NCBI RefSeq assembly: GCF_025118155.1
Contig: NW_026251401.1
Location: 1 to 64,000, forward strand
From: Cokeromyces recurvatus
Lineage: Eukaryota; Mucoromycota; Mucoromycetes; Mucorales; Mucoraceae
Direction of reading: 5' to 3'
DNA length: 64,000 nt
Below the pieces are notes generated by a model, which was not told the DNA's origin, searched no databases, and saw only the letters and a list, made by a program, of their open reading frames with translations. How positions within the stretch are numbered: the stretch's first letter is position 1; each line of letters starts with the position of its first letter. This document shows, piece after piece, positions 1-11,361 of the stretch. The translations under genes were made by a program, and so were the position numbers.

Positions 1-758
1 GTTGTTGAGGGCGTCAGTTTCGTTGTCAAATTCCATAGTGAAGTCGTCGTTAGCTGTTTCAGGTTCATTCGTATCGGCTCTATGGAATATATCAGCAGGT
101 TGAGGGAATCGATTCTGGTTAATATTGTCAATAGTTTCTTTGGAGATCCAACGTTTGTCGTAGAAAAATTTTGCTACGGCATACTTTACGGGTTCTCTGA
201 TATGATGTACAGCTTTTTCTAATCGTTGCTGTCCGAGGATTGCGGCTTGAGTGTTGCATTCCTCATCGGTGAGGTCGGTGTATTTGGAGTCCTTGAGTAT
301 AGAACCATCCCAGGGGTTGAAAAGGTCATTAGTAGTAATTTGGAATTTATGTAAGAGTTCTTTAAATTCAGTGGCATAGTCATTGTGAACTAATAAGGCT
401 GCAATATTTCTATCAGGGTAGTGGATATCTAAAATTCGTGCATTATTCACTCCGAGTTTTTTGAGAGTTGTTCGGAGCTTACCAATTGGGATTCGTGCTT
501 TGGTAGGGATGTACAAGTACTGAGATCCCTGATTAGATGAAGGGGGTTGGAAGGAACGGGCAGCTGTTTCTTGTTTTTGAAGTCGACGTTTTTGTTGGGA
601 TTGATGAAGTGAATGCTTCATCCTGGCTACCATCTCAGGGTTATGCCAAGGTGTATTTACGGTCTCAGTAGGTTGTTGTGAATCTGGAAGGTTAGGGTGC
701 AATGTAACAGGAGTAGGAGTTATAGTCGCCTGTGATTGTGTATTAATGTTGTATATAT
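1..758 (-). pseudogene. LINE ORF1, C-terminal fragment
   Basis: On the minus strand this reads as the middle and C-terminal part of a LINE ORF1 protein. It is recognisably homologous to the intact ORF1 at 50252-51487: both share a block like LYIPTKARIPxGxLRTT, followed by a KKLGVNNARxLDIHYP-like segment and a KFFxDKxWISK-like segment. The homology stops at 758, where the coding strand begins with INTQSQATI, the same residues at which the N-terminal ORF1 fragment at 20425-20912 stops. The window edge cuts the other end. The reading frame looks open over most of its length. Its role in an intact element would be RNA/chaperone binding; here it is a fragment. Confidence 0.85.
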
Positions 759-792
759 GATGAGGTATTACAAAATATAGTATAGATATTCA

Positions 793-1399
793 TGTTATAG
801 AACAAGCTCTGGATATAATCATAAGTAATATTATAATAGATGAATTACATAATACAGGATAAAATATAAGCCTGAATATGAAATAAAACTCTGTATATAA
901 CATCTTGTAAATAATATAAAACTTATTGACATCCAATTGTCTAGATGTATCAATTATAAGACATCGTATCATTTCTAAATATTTATTTTTATAACCTTGT
1001 TAAAGGATTCAGGTCGTCTTTGATCCAATAAAATAAAACATAAAAGATATCAGGAACATATACTCAGATTAAACAATAAATTTTTTATTTAAAACTTGAT
1101 CAGATCATTATAACACCCAATAGATAATCCATAGATCAGTCTCTTGAATCAACAAGACGTATATACGAATACTAACACTGTTTCATGACTCATGTTCTTT
1201 GACGGTTATTTCTATTTCTTTGATTCAGGATTCATTAATATAAATACAAGCAGTTGTTCAGACACAAAATAATCTTTTAACTTCTTCTTTAACTTTCTCT
1301 TAATATTCTTTATTTTTATTGAATAAAATCAGTCTCAAACTATACTTCCTTTTGTTCTCTTTTTATTTTCTCTTTTATCTTTATTTACATTCCATCACA
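793..1399 (+). repeat. LTR, family A (607 bp)
   Basis: This segment is nearly identical, in inverted orientation, to the solo LTR at 18924-19535, which fixes its ends: it starts TGTTATAG and ends CCATCACA. A TATAAATA box lies at 1239-1246, in the position expected for LTR U3, which sets the orientation as plus. Unlike the other copy it has no matching 5-bp direct repeats (attca on the left, ccttt on the right), so one flank was lost or rearranged. About 50 bp resembling the LTR tail is repeated at 1400-1449. Bases 759-792 between it and the LINE fragment are unassigned. Confidence 0.8.
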
Positions 1400-1449
1400 C
1401 CTTTCTCTCTTCTATTTTGTCTTTTATCTTTTATTTACCTTCCATCACA

Positions 1450-3228
1450 GATCTGCTACATAGTCTCCGTAGTAATCCTGAGCTTCAGAGTCCGGCAACA
1501 GACATTCAGACGCTTGCGTTTGACCATTGCTTGCTGGAGATCTATGATCAGCTACTTGAGCATTACAATCTGGATCTCTCTGATTACGTTGGGTTTGTCA
1601 TACCTCCAGTTGATACAAGAGCTAATGCTGTTGATCCTAACATCCCAAGGATTTTAAGGGAGCATCAGCGACTAATTATAGAAGCACAATCAAGGCCAGT
1701 AAATACCCAGTTAAATTTTAGCCCTGATCAACAGCTGGTTTATGATACTATTATTGCTATGGTTGATTCAGATGATTCGCTGCCTCCGTCAAGTGGGAGA
1801 GTATTTTTTGTTGATGGTCCCGGTGGAACTGGAAAAACTTTTCTGTTTAATGCTTTATTGAATAGGGTAAGACGAGAAGGTAAAATTTCTGTAGCAGTAG
1901 CCTCAAGTGGTACTGCTTCTCTGTTACTTGAGGGTGGTAGGACATCACATTCCGTGTTTAAATTTCCCCTTAATGTTGATCCTGACAGTATGTGTAATAT
2001 CAAACCAAATTCACCAACTGCTGATCTTTTGATGCAAACAAAATTAATTTTATGGGATGAGTCTTCAATGACCAGTAAAGACATTTTTGAAGCTCTCGAC
2101 AGGTCCCTTAAAGACATAGCAAAGTTTGTAGATCCACGATTGGAGAATATCCCTTTTGGTGGTCGGCTTTTGGTTTTTGGTGGCGACTTTCGTCAAATTT
2201 TGCCTGTTGTTCCTAAAGGTTCACGATCACAAATTGTTAATCAATGCATTAATCGTTCATACCTTTGGAGCCATGTTCAAGTTTTACGACTTCGTACCAA
2301 CATGCGTGTTCAGCAAGCATTATCTTCAAATAATACAGCTTTGGCTTCTGAATTAAGTGCATTTGCTACGCACCTTCTGGCTATAGGAGATGGTAGAGTA
2401 GACACTCACAAGATTAATTTGGGTGGCGAACCTCCTGAGATATTGGATATGGGTCTCATTGAGATCCCAAACAGTATGATTATCAGAGGTAACAACTTGA
2501 TCCAACTTTTGCAAGCAATGTATCCTGGACTGTATCAAGTTCCCCAACAATTTTCTACAGCATCTCTTATCAATTCTGCGGTATTATCCACCACGAACAA
2601 AGATGTAGCTGTTATTAATGATTTGGTATTCGACGTTTTTCCTGGTGAAGCTACAATCTCTTTCAGTGCTGATGCACCTATAATTGAAAATGAAGATCTC
2701 TCAGTTCTAACTGAGTTTTTGAATTCGTTAGAAGCAGGTGGACTACCTCCACATGCTTTGAAGTTAAAGATTGGTGCGCCCATTATGCTGTTGCGGAACA
2801 TCAGCCCAAAGCAAGGTCTTTGTAACGGTACTCGCCTGATCATCAGAACAATTTTACCTCACGTAATAGAGGCATTAGTTGCAACGGGCTCTCATATTGG
2901 TAATGTTGTGTACATTCCAAAAATTAAATTATTTAGCAGTAATGAGCCGACTACCCTACCACTCTCATTTTCAAGGACTCAATTTCCTGTTAGACTTGCA
3001 TTTGCAATGACAATTAACAAAGCTCAAGGCCAGACTATGGATCGTGTTGGTTTATATCTTCCAAACCATGTATTCAGTCATGGACAGCTCTATGTTGCTT
3101 TGTCAAGGGTAAAATCGCCTTCTGCTATTAAGATTATGATTGATGCTGATTCTAATAGTGGAAATAACGATGAAAAATCTTATACTAGAAATGTAGTGTA
3201 CAATGAAGTTTTATCCAACGATAGCTAA
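1450..3228 (+). pseudogene. Helitron-type Pif1 helicase, 5'-truncated
   Basis: The protein is a Pif1-family superfamily 1 DNA helicase of the kind forming the C-terminal half of Helitron RepHel transposases. Visible motifs: Walker A GPGGTGKT, Walker B WDESSM, motif III GDFRQILPVV, and the C-terminal TINKAQGQT and YVALSRV blocks. The open frame starts at 1417 inside LTR-like sequence, so homologous coding begins only at about 1450. The N-terminal replication-initiator (HUH) domain and helicase-like N domain of a full RepHel are absent; an LTR lies directly upstream. No stop interrupts the remaining roughly 590 codons, so decapitation may be recent. A cellular Pif1 is unlikely given the transposon context and the missing N-terminus. 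Confidence 0.88.
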
Positions 3229-3306
3229 AATTTCTTTAAAATCATTAACAATAAACATCAACAACATTTTTATGTAACCACACAATATAAATGTACTATT
3301 TAGGCA

Positions 3307-3328
3307 TTTTTTTTTTTTTTTTTTTTTT
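3307..3328. repeat. Poly-T tract
   Basis: An uninterrupted T run of roughly 22 bases sits just past the helicase stop. It is one of many long homopolymers in the window and may mark a transposon end or an insertion junction. Confidence 0.8.
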
Positions 3329-3349
3329 AATAATTGAATGTTAAATTCT

Positions 3350-3470
3350 TTCCAAACCCGCAGGGCGAGGAAGCCACCCCCGTAGTGCAGGTCAAGTTTT
3401 TTACCGGAACGTAGTGAAGGTGCAAAAAAATTACCGGAACGAGAGGGGAGGTGAGCAGCCTCGTTATTTT
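3350..3470. repeat. GC-rich repeat island, possible transposon end
   Basis: This stretch is much richer in G and C than its surroundings. It holds two direct copies of TTACCGGAACG about 40 bp apart and inverted blocks (GCGAGGAAGCCACCCCC against AGGGGAGGTGAGCAGCCTCG). It lies between the helicase stop and the Tnp2-like gene, so it could be the 3' end of the Helitron or the terminal repeat zone of the next element. I cannot identify a canonical Helitron CTRR end, so the assignment is open. Confidence 0.5.
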
Positions 3471-3511
3471 TTAAACAAATATTATTTTTTCTATTAAAAT
3501 CTATTCTCAGC

Positions 3512-5060
3512 ATGCCTCAATTACGTTTCAACCAAGAAGAATGCAGATGTTTTACTTGTTCTCTTAATCCTTTGGGTTACGACATTGTCCACAGACATAC
3601 AGCTCGTATCCATCGAGAAAGAGATCTTCTGCAATTAGAGACATTCGATGGTAATAATTTAATCAGAAATAATACAATATAACTCAAAATAATAATAAAA
3701 AACGCGTAAATAATAACATTGTTGTCTAATTGACATCGTTTTTTGTGTAATTAATATATAGATGCTGTTCATCATCCTGATGAACAAGAATTATTCTACG
3801 ATGCTAACGACGAAATCGTCATCGATAATAGTATCGAAGAAGAAGAAGAGGTTGATGCATTAGATTACATGGCTGGTGAAATAAGCCTTGAAGGTATTTT
3901 AATTTTTTTAATCAATAAAAAAAATAAATATTATAAATTCAACTCTAACATTCTGATCTTTTGAACAAACAGATAATGCTAGCAACAATAGAGTCGTTGA
4001 AAGTGAGCAGCTTTTCAATATTGGCTCCAATGAAGCTCTTCCTTTTTTCATTATGATTTTCCTCGTCTTTTTTCAAATTGGGAATCTTTCAGTTAAATCT
4101 TCTGAACTTTTCCTAAATTTCATGAATGCCGTTCTTAGCTTGCTTGGGTATCATTATAAGCTCCCTACAAAGCTTCAAACTGTCAAGTCAAGAGTAAGTG
4201 CGGACTTTGCCATTAGAGGTAATTTTACTAATTACTTTATAGACGTCAATTAATATATTTGTTTATTTATGTGTTATTAATTATTATTGCTATATATTAT
4301 AGGAATGAGAAGATATATTGTCTGTAGAACGTGTAACTTTATTTACAACTATTCAGACATTATCGATGGCTCAGGCATTATCAAAAAATGCACAAACTTG
4401 AAAGTCCCTTCCTACGCCAATGGTATAAGACAGCGCTGTAATACTCCTTTAGTTATTAAAGACACGAACGGAAATGTGAAGCCTATCAAAAAATATGCAT
4501 ACAACTCCATCAAAACCACATTAGAGCGACTTTTTATGCGTAAAAATTTTGAGAAAAAGGTTGAGCATTGGAGAACTAGAAGTACAGTACCAGGAATGTT
4601 ATTTGATGTTTTCGATGGTAGATACTTCAACGAATTTAGAAAAGAAGGTGAAAGTAATCCTTTTGTATCCAAAGAAGGTTCGTTGATGTTGAGCTTAAAT
4701 GTGGATTGGTTTACACCTACTAAAGGTATGAACTATCATGTTGGTGCAATCTATCTTGTCATCAATAATCTGCCTCGAACTGAAAGATACAAACAACATA
4801 ATATGATCCTCGTCGGATTGATGCCTGGTCCTTCAGAACCATCAATATCAGAAGTTAACCATTTTTTGAGACCAATGGTGGATGAATTGATTGAGCTATA
4901 TGATGGCATTCTAGTTCCAACATTTTCAAATCCTAGCGGCAAAATTATTCGTTGTGCCCTCATGTCTGTTAATACTGATATCTCTGGGGATCATCCTATA
5001 TATGATTATAACTTGATCAATCTCAATTCTAATAATTACACCACACATCATCGCCAGAAT
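3512..5060 (+). pseudogene. CACTA Tnp2-like transposase, N-terminal half
   Basis: Four exons can be read with consistent phase: 3512-3650, 3762-3893, 3973-4218 and 4303 onward. The N-terminus has a Cys-rich segment (ECRCFTCSLNPLGYD) and an acidic stretch. Exon 4 carries the Tnp2 (Transposase_21-like) signature: LSLNVDWFTPTKG, YLVINNLPRTERYK, LVGLMPGPSEPS and FLRPMVDELIELYDGI. It ends soon after RCALMSVNTDI, where family members continue with a PATRK-like block and the rest of the catalytic domain. That C-terminal half is missing. Coding continues in the same frame to 5198 as non-homologous sequence, while another frame opens into the Merlin-like transposase. A related Tnp2 remnant lies at 12200-13370 on the minus strand. 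Confidence 0.78.
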
Positions 5061-6359
5061 CCTATAATAGAATTGGTGGTAGCAGCGACTATGTTAGTGA
5101 TAGTTCTGAAGATGTTATTATCATCGAATCATCATCAGATAATGACGACGAACATAACAATGTTATTGATGAGTCTCAGTTTTGGAGTCGAATTGTAGTT
5201 GTTAAGCCGCCGGTTGCTCCCATTTTCTTTTCCACTATAGCTAATGATACTAATTGTGATAAGTAAGTATTAAATAATACATCCCTATTATATATTAATT
5301 AAAAACTAATATAATATCTCGCTTATTAGTTACCTAATGAGTCACGGTATCTACTATAATCAGCATAGTAATCAGTACTTCTGTCGTGGTGGCTCTGCAA
5401 TGTATTTAGAAGACGGTGCACGCGGGTTATGTTGGAGATGCAATGGTATCTTAAACCGTGATACTGGTAGACGTTGCTGCAAGGGGTCAAGTAGTACGGC
5501 TAGATTTGATAGTTTCTTCCATTATCGTCATATTTCGCCTGCTATAACCCTATCTGTATTATATTTTTGGTTGATGAGGGTCGGAAGAACTAGCATTGCA
5601 TCACTTTGTGGTATATCACCTAAAACAGTCCGTTACTTGCTTCGCGATTGGTACCAACTAATCCAAGAAGATTTAAAAGAAGAAGATATGAAAATTGGAG
5701 GTCCCAATATAGTTGTAGAAATTGATGAATCAAAGTTCGGCAAAAGAAAATATAATAGGGGCCATAGAGTTGAAGGTAAAAGAAAAGCTGTTTATTTTAA
5801 TTTTATTACTAACTTATTTTATACTTTAAATTAGGCGTTTGGGTTGTAGGTGGCGTTGAGCTTACCCCTGAGCGTAAATGCTTTTTAATTACTGTTGATA
5901 ATAGGGATAGAATGACGCTCAGTGCTATAATTGAGAAGTATGTTCGCCCTGGCTCAATTGTTCGTACTGATTGTTGGGCAGCATATAATCGTATGACGAA
6001 TCTAGGTATGAATTTGACTCATCAGACGGTTAACCATCGCGAATCATTTAGAAATGGGGATGTTCATACGAATACAATCGAAGGTAAATTGTTTTAACTT
6101 TAAAAAATGAATTATTATCTAATTTACTAACACTTTAATAATTAATTTATATTAAGGAACATGGAACGGCGTCAAAATCAACATTAGACCAGCACTCAGA
6201 ACGAAAAAAATGGTACCATGGCTACTTGTTGAGTTTATTTGGCGTCGTAAACACCATGGAGATTTATGGGGCGGCGTTTTGAAGTGTTTACGTGAAGTTA
6301 GTTTTCGTCGCGGTGAGCTAAATCCTGCCTGGCATACACAAATGTCATCTTCAACATAA
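5034..6359 (+). CDS. Merlin/IS1595-like DDE transposase
   Basis: A DDE transposase of the IS1595/Merlin type is encoded by exons 5330-5775, 5835-6083 and 6157-6359, with ATG at 5337 giving 296 aa. The catalytic acids lie in family-typical contexts: VVEIDESKFGKRKYNRGHRVEG, with the first D in VEIDES; IVRTDCWAAY for the second D; and HTNTIEGTWNGVK for the E. An upstream exon ending at the GT at 5263 reads in phase into NYLMSHG, so the true start may lie further 5' in an acidic, Ser-rich segment from about 5034 with no clear ATG. No stop breaks the three main exons. Terminal inverted repeats were not identified. It may still be active if the ends exist. Confidence 0.82.
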
Positions 6360-6900
6360 AATTAAAAAAATAATAAAAGACTTATTATTTCACATATATT
6401 TTCTCTTAGATGGTTAAACTTTAATTTTTTTAATATAAAGTTCGATATCATTTATATACTTTTTCAATTTTTACATTATAAGAAAACTATTTTCCATAAA
6501 ATTCATATTAAAAATTTCTTAAATAAAAAATAAGCATATCTAGCACATTGTTAACATAGTACTCCAACACTGCACTAAATTTCTTCATAATTCAATTTAA
6601 AAGCGACAGATATGTATATGTTGTAGTCGGGCTTGCATAGATTACTATATAAAAAATTTCCTGGACGAGCATTTTGTAACAGTTAACCGAATTTTTTCTG
6701 TCTGCTTAAAATTATTTAAATATATCGTTTGATTCTTAAACAGATTTCCTTTTTGGTGCATCAAGTCTACAGAAAAAATCTCCAATTGTAAAGAACTCTT
6801 TGGGTTTTTGTCCAAATGAGATAAAATTGATATGCTCATAATAAAAGAAATGAGATCTTTCATCTTATATTAAAATATTTCAGAGGCTTGATGAAACTTT
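6360..6900. other. Intergenic, no recognised feature
   Basis: AT-rich sequence downstream of the Merlin-like stop. A short minus-strand open frame (6645-6863) has no recognisable similarity. I see no gene. Confidence 0.5.
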
Positions 6901-6959
6901 AATGAAAAAAGGAGTTATTTGCAGTGACGTAAGTCACGATGAGAACAAATTTTCCTTCC

Positions 6960-7132
6960 ACACGGTTTTTTTCCTTTTTTTTTACCTTTTATCTTTACTT
7001 TTTTTTTTTTTTTTTTTTTTTCACCTTTTACCTTTTACCTTTTATTTTTCTTTTCTCTTTATTTTTTGTCTTTTGTCTTTTACCTTTTACCTTTTTTTTT
7101 TTCCTTTTTTTTATATTCAATTCCTTTCTTTT
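6960..7132. repeat. Pyrimidine tract (CTTTT/CCTTTT repeats)
   Basis: About 170 bp consisting almost only of T and C, with irregular CTTTTACCTTTT-like units and long T runs. Low-complexity DNA; the open frames through it are artefacts. Confidence 0.85.
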
Positions 7133-7148
7133 CTTACGTTGAACTTGT

Positions 7149-7339
7149 AACTCACATAGTGTACACCTAATGGGTTTCTACCTATTGGGATTTCCCCCTA
7201 TGTTAACTTACATAGTGTACACCTAATGGGTTTCTACCTATTAGGATCCCCCTATGTAGTATGAGTTTAATCGTTAGGGTTTTTAAGTTACTTGGTGCGC
7301 GTCTTAATGGGTTTCTACCTATTACGATCTCTCCCATGC
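7149..7339. repeat. Three imperfect ~54-bp repeats
   Basis: Three tandem-like units lie at about 7149-7203, 7205-7257 and 7285-7339. Units 1 and 2 share ACATAGTGTACACCTAATGG; all three share TAATGGGTTTCTACCTATT and end near CCCCTATGT or CCCATGC. Unit 2 contains the inverted pair CCTAAT/ATTAGG around a 12-bp loop. Function unknown; subterminal repeats of a DNA transposon are one possibility. Confidence 0.75.
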
Positions 7340-7340
7340 C

Positions 7341-7850
7341 TTAGGAATCTTTGTTATTATATCTAACAAACAATAATAAGCACAGAAGTTCATACTTCAT
7401 GGTTAATTATAATTTGACTCATGACATGATGATGTGCAAGAATTTCTTAATCTTAAAATGACTATTTAATAGATTCGCATTGACTGGTAAGGAAAACAAA
7501 AAAGAATTTTAGAAAAAAATAAAAATATGACTAAGAACAAAAATGCATAGTAAACACATGAAAATATCTGAGAACATATTGAAAAAGATTTATTAAAATA
7601 TAATGAAATTAAATAAAAATACAATTAAGTTTGTATCTATTTTGCTTTTTTTTTTTTTTTTTTTTTTTTTTTTGTACGAAGTTTTTCAAAATTGGCCTTT
7701 CAAACATCAAATTCTTATTCAAGTAATACTATTTGAATAAGATTAAATTCATGTTAGTAAATGAATTAGATTTTAAGAATAACTGCTTATAAAATAGTTC
7801 GGGGGCTAAGCATCTATCAAAGAATGAAAAAGAATACCGAATCTAACCCT
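7341..7850. other. Intergenic, AT-rich, with a 28-T run
   Basis: No gene seen. A pure T tract occupies about 7646-7673. Confidence 0.55.
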
Positions 7851-8830
7851 GATGATTATTTATGATTACCAGTTTAGCAGCTTATCCTATACTATTACTC
7901 AGGTTTCCAGTAGCAGTTACATTCTCTTTGTATACCGTTATTAACATTTGCCCAAAGCGGCTCAATAGAATTTAAAAAGGCGAATAAGCCATTTTATAGC
8001 CTTGATTAATAACCATATCACGAACTTTGGGAACGTTATGTATAGTAGCATTATTCATTAATAAATAGTAATCGGTCATTCCATGAACATCTAAAGTGCT
8101 CCTTACGCTACTAATATATATTAGAAATTACTCACTTTATGTATCAATAGCAATGTTTATTTTGGTGCTAGTTGTTTTATCAACACTTTTCTTTGCTTGA
8201 GCAAAGTCAGACAAACAATTCCCTTTTCATATATTACACCGATAATTGTTGATATAATACCTTTGTTAGAAGGAATAACTATTTTGGTAGGTATTATTCG
8301 CTTAGATTTGTCAAAACTTCGTCTAATGTGCATACTACATTCAGTTTCATCAATAAAAAATTATGTTAGTCCATTTTTTTATCTATTTTCCATTCTAACA
8401 CTTTTTTCCTATGTATTTGTAAAGTTTTCTCTGACATTCTATCAGTAGCAAACTTGTCTAATTTCTTGAGAATTAGAGATGTATGTTGTACACATTACTT
8501 ATGGAGATTGGGTAATGTAGTCGAAATTAAAGCAGGAAAGGAAGAAAGTAATGCAATTACTTTTTTTTTAATAAAAATTACATAGAAAGTTAGCATGCTT
8601 CTCTTTAAGCTTCATATTATTTTTTCCTGAACGTAATGCTTTATTAAATGTCTAATAAGCATTTTTTATCGTCCTTATACAACTTTGTATAATACTGGGT
8701 TGTCCTCACTAAAATACCAATAGCTAATCCTGCTTTTCTTAAAGACTTTAAAGACATTTCTTACTCAATTATAAGGTTAATCAATTCTTGTATTTAAGGA
8801 GTATAGGAACGGTATAAGCCTTTGGTATTT
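7850..8830 (-). pseudogene. IS630/Tc1-like transposase remnant
   Basis: Minus-strand reading gives family-like pieces in broken frames: an N-terminal helix-turn-helix region (QELINLIIE, then SLKSLRKAGLAIGI and VRTTQYYTKLYKDD) near 8790-8680, and a DDE region (YYLLMNNATIHNVPKVRDMV, then QGYKMAYSPF) near 8090-7960. The middle D sits in a NNATIH context, where family members usually have DNAPIH. Multiple stops and frameshifts show it is long dead. Confidence 0.7.
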
Positions 8831-9001
8831 GCTTTGACTTTAACAGCTTTTTTCTTCCCCATACCTCCCCTTTTTTTTAAATACTTGAGTTTTTAATTGT
8901 TGCTCTATATTTGTTTTTGATAAGTTTTTGTTTACTTTGACTCTGCAATTTTTATAGGTATCTAAATACATTAGAAGTTTAAACTCGAGTTTATTTTTAT
9001 T

Positions 9002-9002
<1 letters not shown>

Positions 9003-9040
<38 letters not shown>
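9003..9040. repeat. Poly-A tract (38 bp)
   Basis: Uninterrupted A run just 5' (minus-strand sense) of the IS630-like remnant. Confidence 0.9.
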
Positions 9041-9044
<4 letters not shown>

Positions 9045-9305
9045 TTTGACTTCATTTAGATATTATTGCTGCCAATGAAGATTTGATACTTTGTTTTCTA
9101 ATAGATGCTTTGTTAAATCAGTTTTAGGAGTCTCGTCTATAATATAAAGGCAATTTATGAATTTTGAAGGTATATTTTTATAAGACGTTGTGTATATTAA
9201 ATTAATATAGAAAAGTAAAAAGTAGATTGTCATGCAAGAAAAAAAAATTAAGATGTAAATTTGTTAGAAGATTTATTGCGATATTAACAGTTTTATGTAA
9301 TTCCT

Positions 9306-11361
9306 TCAGTAAAAACAAGGTGGGATTTTTACATTCATATCATCTAAATCACTTGCTAACACCATATTTAGATTCCATTCTAAATCAAGTTTCATTTCCC
9401 AAATCCGACTTACTAAAGGTATCATTCTTTTGAGAAATTCGTCACTTTCTTTAGGGAAATAATATTCCTTTGTTTGTTTCATTCGGCAAACATATCCCCC
9501 AGGATTATCCATAAACTTCAATGATAGTTTTGCACCTATTTTCAATAAGAATAATAATTATTATTATACAGTTTTCAATATAAATTATTTTCAACTCTTC
9601 TTGTGAATAATAAGAAATGATTTATAAAGAAATCCAATTCATTTTTTTTTTTAAAATAAAAACACAATAATTCTTATTAAAAATGCATGTTGCTTTATAC
9701 CTGAAATAATGACACCAATTATATACAATTCTTGCCTTATATTTGAGCAGTGATCAAATAAATTTAAAAGCATTGCTTTCAAAGTTTTTGGTAATTTAAT
9801 ACTACTATCATTTATTCCCTTTGTGGAGTTGGATTCAAGCTTCTCGATTTTCCCACATCCTAGTTCATATCTACCACAAAGAAACAAGAAATCGGGCCGT
9901 TCTCCATTTTTTTTCTCTCCATTCTTTCTACAGCTGAGATCTTTCTCTTTTTGTTTTTCATCTTCGCAGATGATGAGCAGCCTTTCTCACTATGAACATA
10001 CAAAATACATCAATGTAAATAAATAAATGGTATATATGTTTAATCAAATAATCCTAACCTTCTGAATTTAACACTACTTGTGTCAAAAACGTTGTCGATG
10101 AAGCACCACATCCTCCGAAGAAGATCTTTTTCACTCAAATCTAATGCTGTAAAATAATTTGTATTGAACAAGTCAGCTGCATTAAGCAAAGATGTTTTTG
10201 CCCAATACAAATTTCTTTTTTCTTTCGCGCTGATTATTTGCTTGTTCAAGTACTCAAAAATTTCTTCAGTACTTGTTGTTTTTGGAATAGATTTCAGAAA
10301 AACTTCCATCTCTTCAGGTATATGATGACTTTGCTTCAAACATGAGGATTTTATTTCCTTTAACTCATCATAATTAAAATAAGAACACCAGTGTTCATCT
10401 TCGACATCCGAAATCAAAGAACATGAAAGACTAAGTATTGTTATAAATTATATAAATAAAATGTATAATATGACGCTATTAAAAACTAACATACTGTTCA
10501 TAGTTGCAACTTAAAGCAAATGTCTCCATTACTTCTTCGACTCGTCGTCCAGTTGAAAGTACCCACATTTTACTTTTATCAAGGGCTTTGTACATTTCTT
10601 TTATTTTAGATTTTTCAGCAATACTTAAACCTGATTTAGAAGTAGTTGTATCTACGGTTCTTTTACTAGTTGATACTGACTTAATCTCCAAGTCAATCAA
10701 AGATGGCATACTAGACTTGCGTTCTATTATTCTGCATAGGATATTATCCCATTCAGGATTTGCATACGTCTTAAATAAAGATTGAATTCAGTATGTATAT
10801 TTTCAAATAGCTGGGATTTCAAATATAAATCAAATTTGAATAAACCATTTTCTATTATCCCCCTTAACTTAAGATGAAACTTTTGAACCAAAGTATATGT
10901 GAACTATACAATAGAAAACGCTATATAGTTTGCGTTGTATGTGTTTCATTTTAAACTTAATAATAAAGTGATAATAGGCATAAACGGCTATACAAACTGA
11001 ATATGCTTTACTCAAAATCCCTTATAACATACAAAAAGGGAAAAAAAAACTGCTATTTACCAATTTTATGTTTAACAAATTAGATGTAGACTTAATTCTA
11101 TTAATCCAAACGCTTTTATATGTTTCCATTTTTTCGCTATTGGTATATGTATTTGCAATAAAATCCGTCATTTCATCTAAAATTGAATTTATGTTTAAAT
11201 CAATTCGTTTTTCTTGAAGATTAAGGATTGCAGAAGCAATTTCTAGAAAGATGCGTTATTATATCGGGAATACATTTTTTAATAATTTCCTTTGCATTCT
11301 TTTACCGTCTTTATACTTGGGATCTACCAAAGAAATGTTTTCATTGATAAGTGACATATTT
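9306..11361 (-). pseudogene. Multicopy fungal family A protein, PD-(D/E)XK-like, frameshifted
   Basis: Five minus-strand exons join in phase: about 11361-11062, 10769-10495, 10430-10059, 9989-9701 and 9535-9306. Joined pieces include MWVLSTGRRVEEVMETFALS, a DVEDEHW segment, GERPDFLFLCGRYELGCGKI and NPGGYVCRMKQTKEYYFP. From memory this resembles an uncharacterised family repeated in Mucorales genomes; its function is unknown to me. The RPDFLF...YELGCGKIEK block resembles the D...E-x-K core of PD-(D/E)XK nuclease folds, which is inference only. Two breaks are visible: a one-base frameshift at an 8-A run (T run at 9907-9914) and a frame change with stops near 11250. It is surrounded by transposon remnants. 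Confidence 0.6.

Noticed and set aside
1319..1657. Open frame overlapping the LTR end and helicase start
   Set aside because: Off-frame shadow of LTR low-complexity sequence and the helicase; hydrophobic composition comes from T-rich DNA.
7149..7339. CRISPR-like array
   Set aside because: Only three diverged units with irregular spacing, in a eukaryotic genome, with no cas genes.
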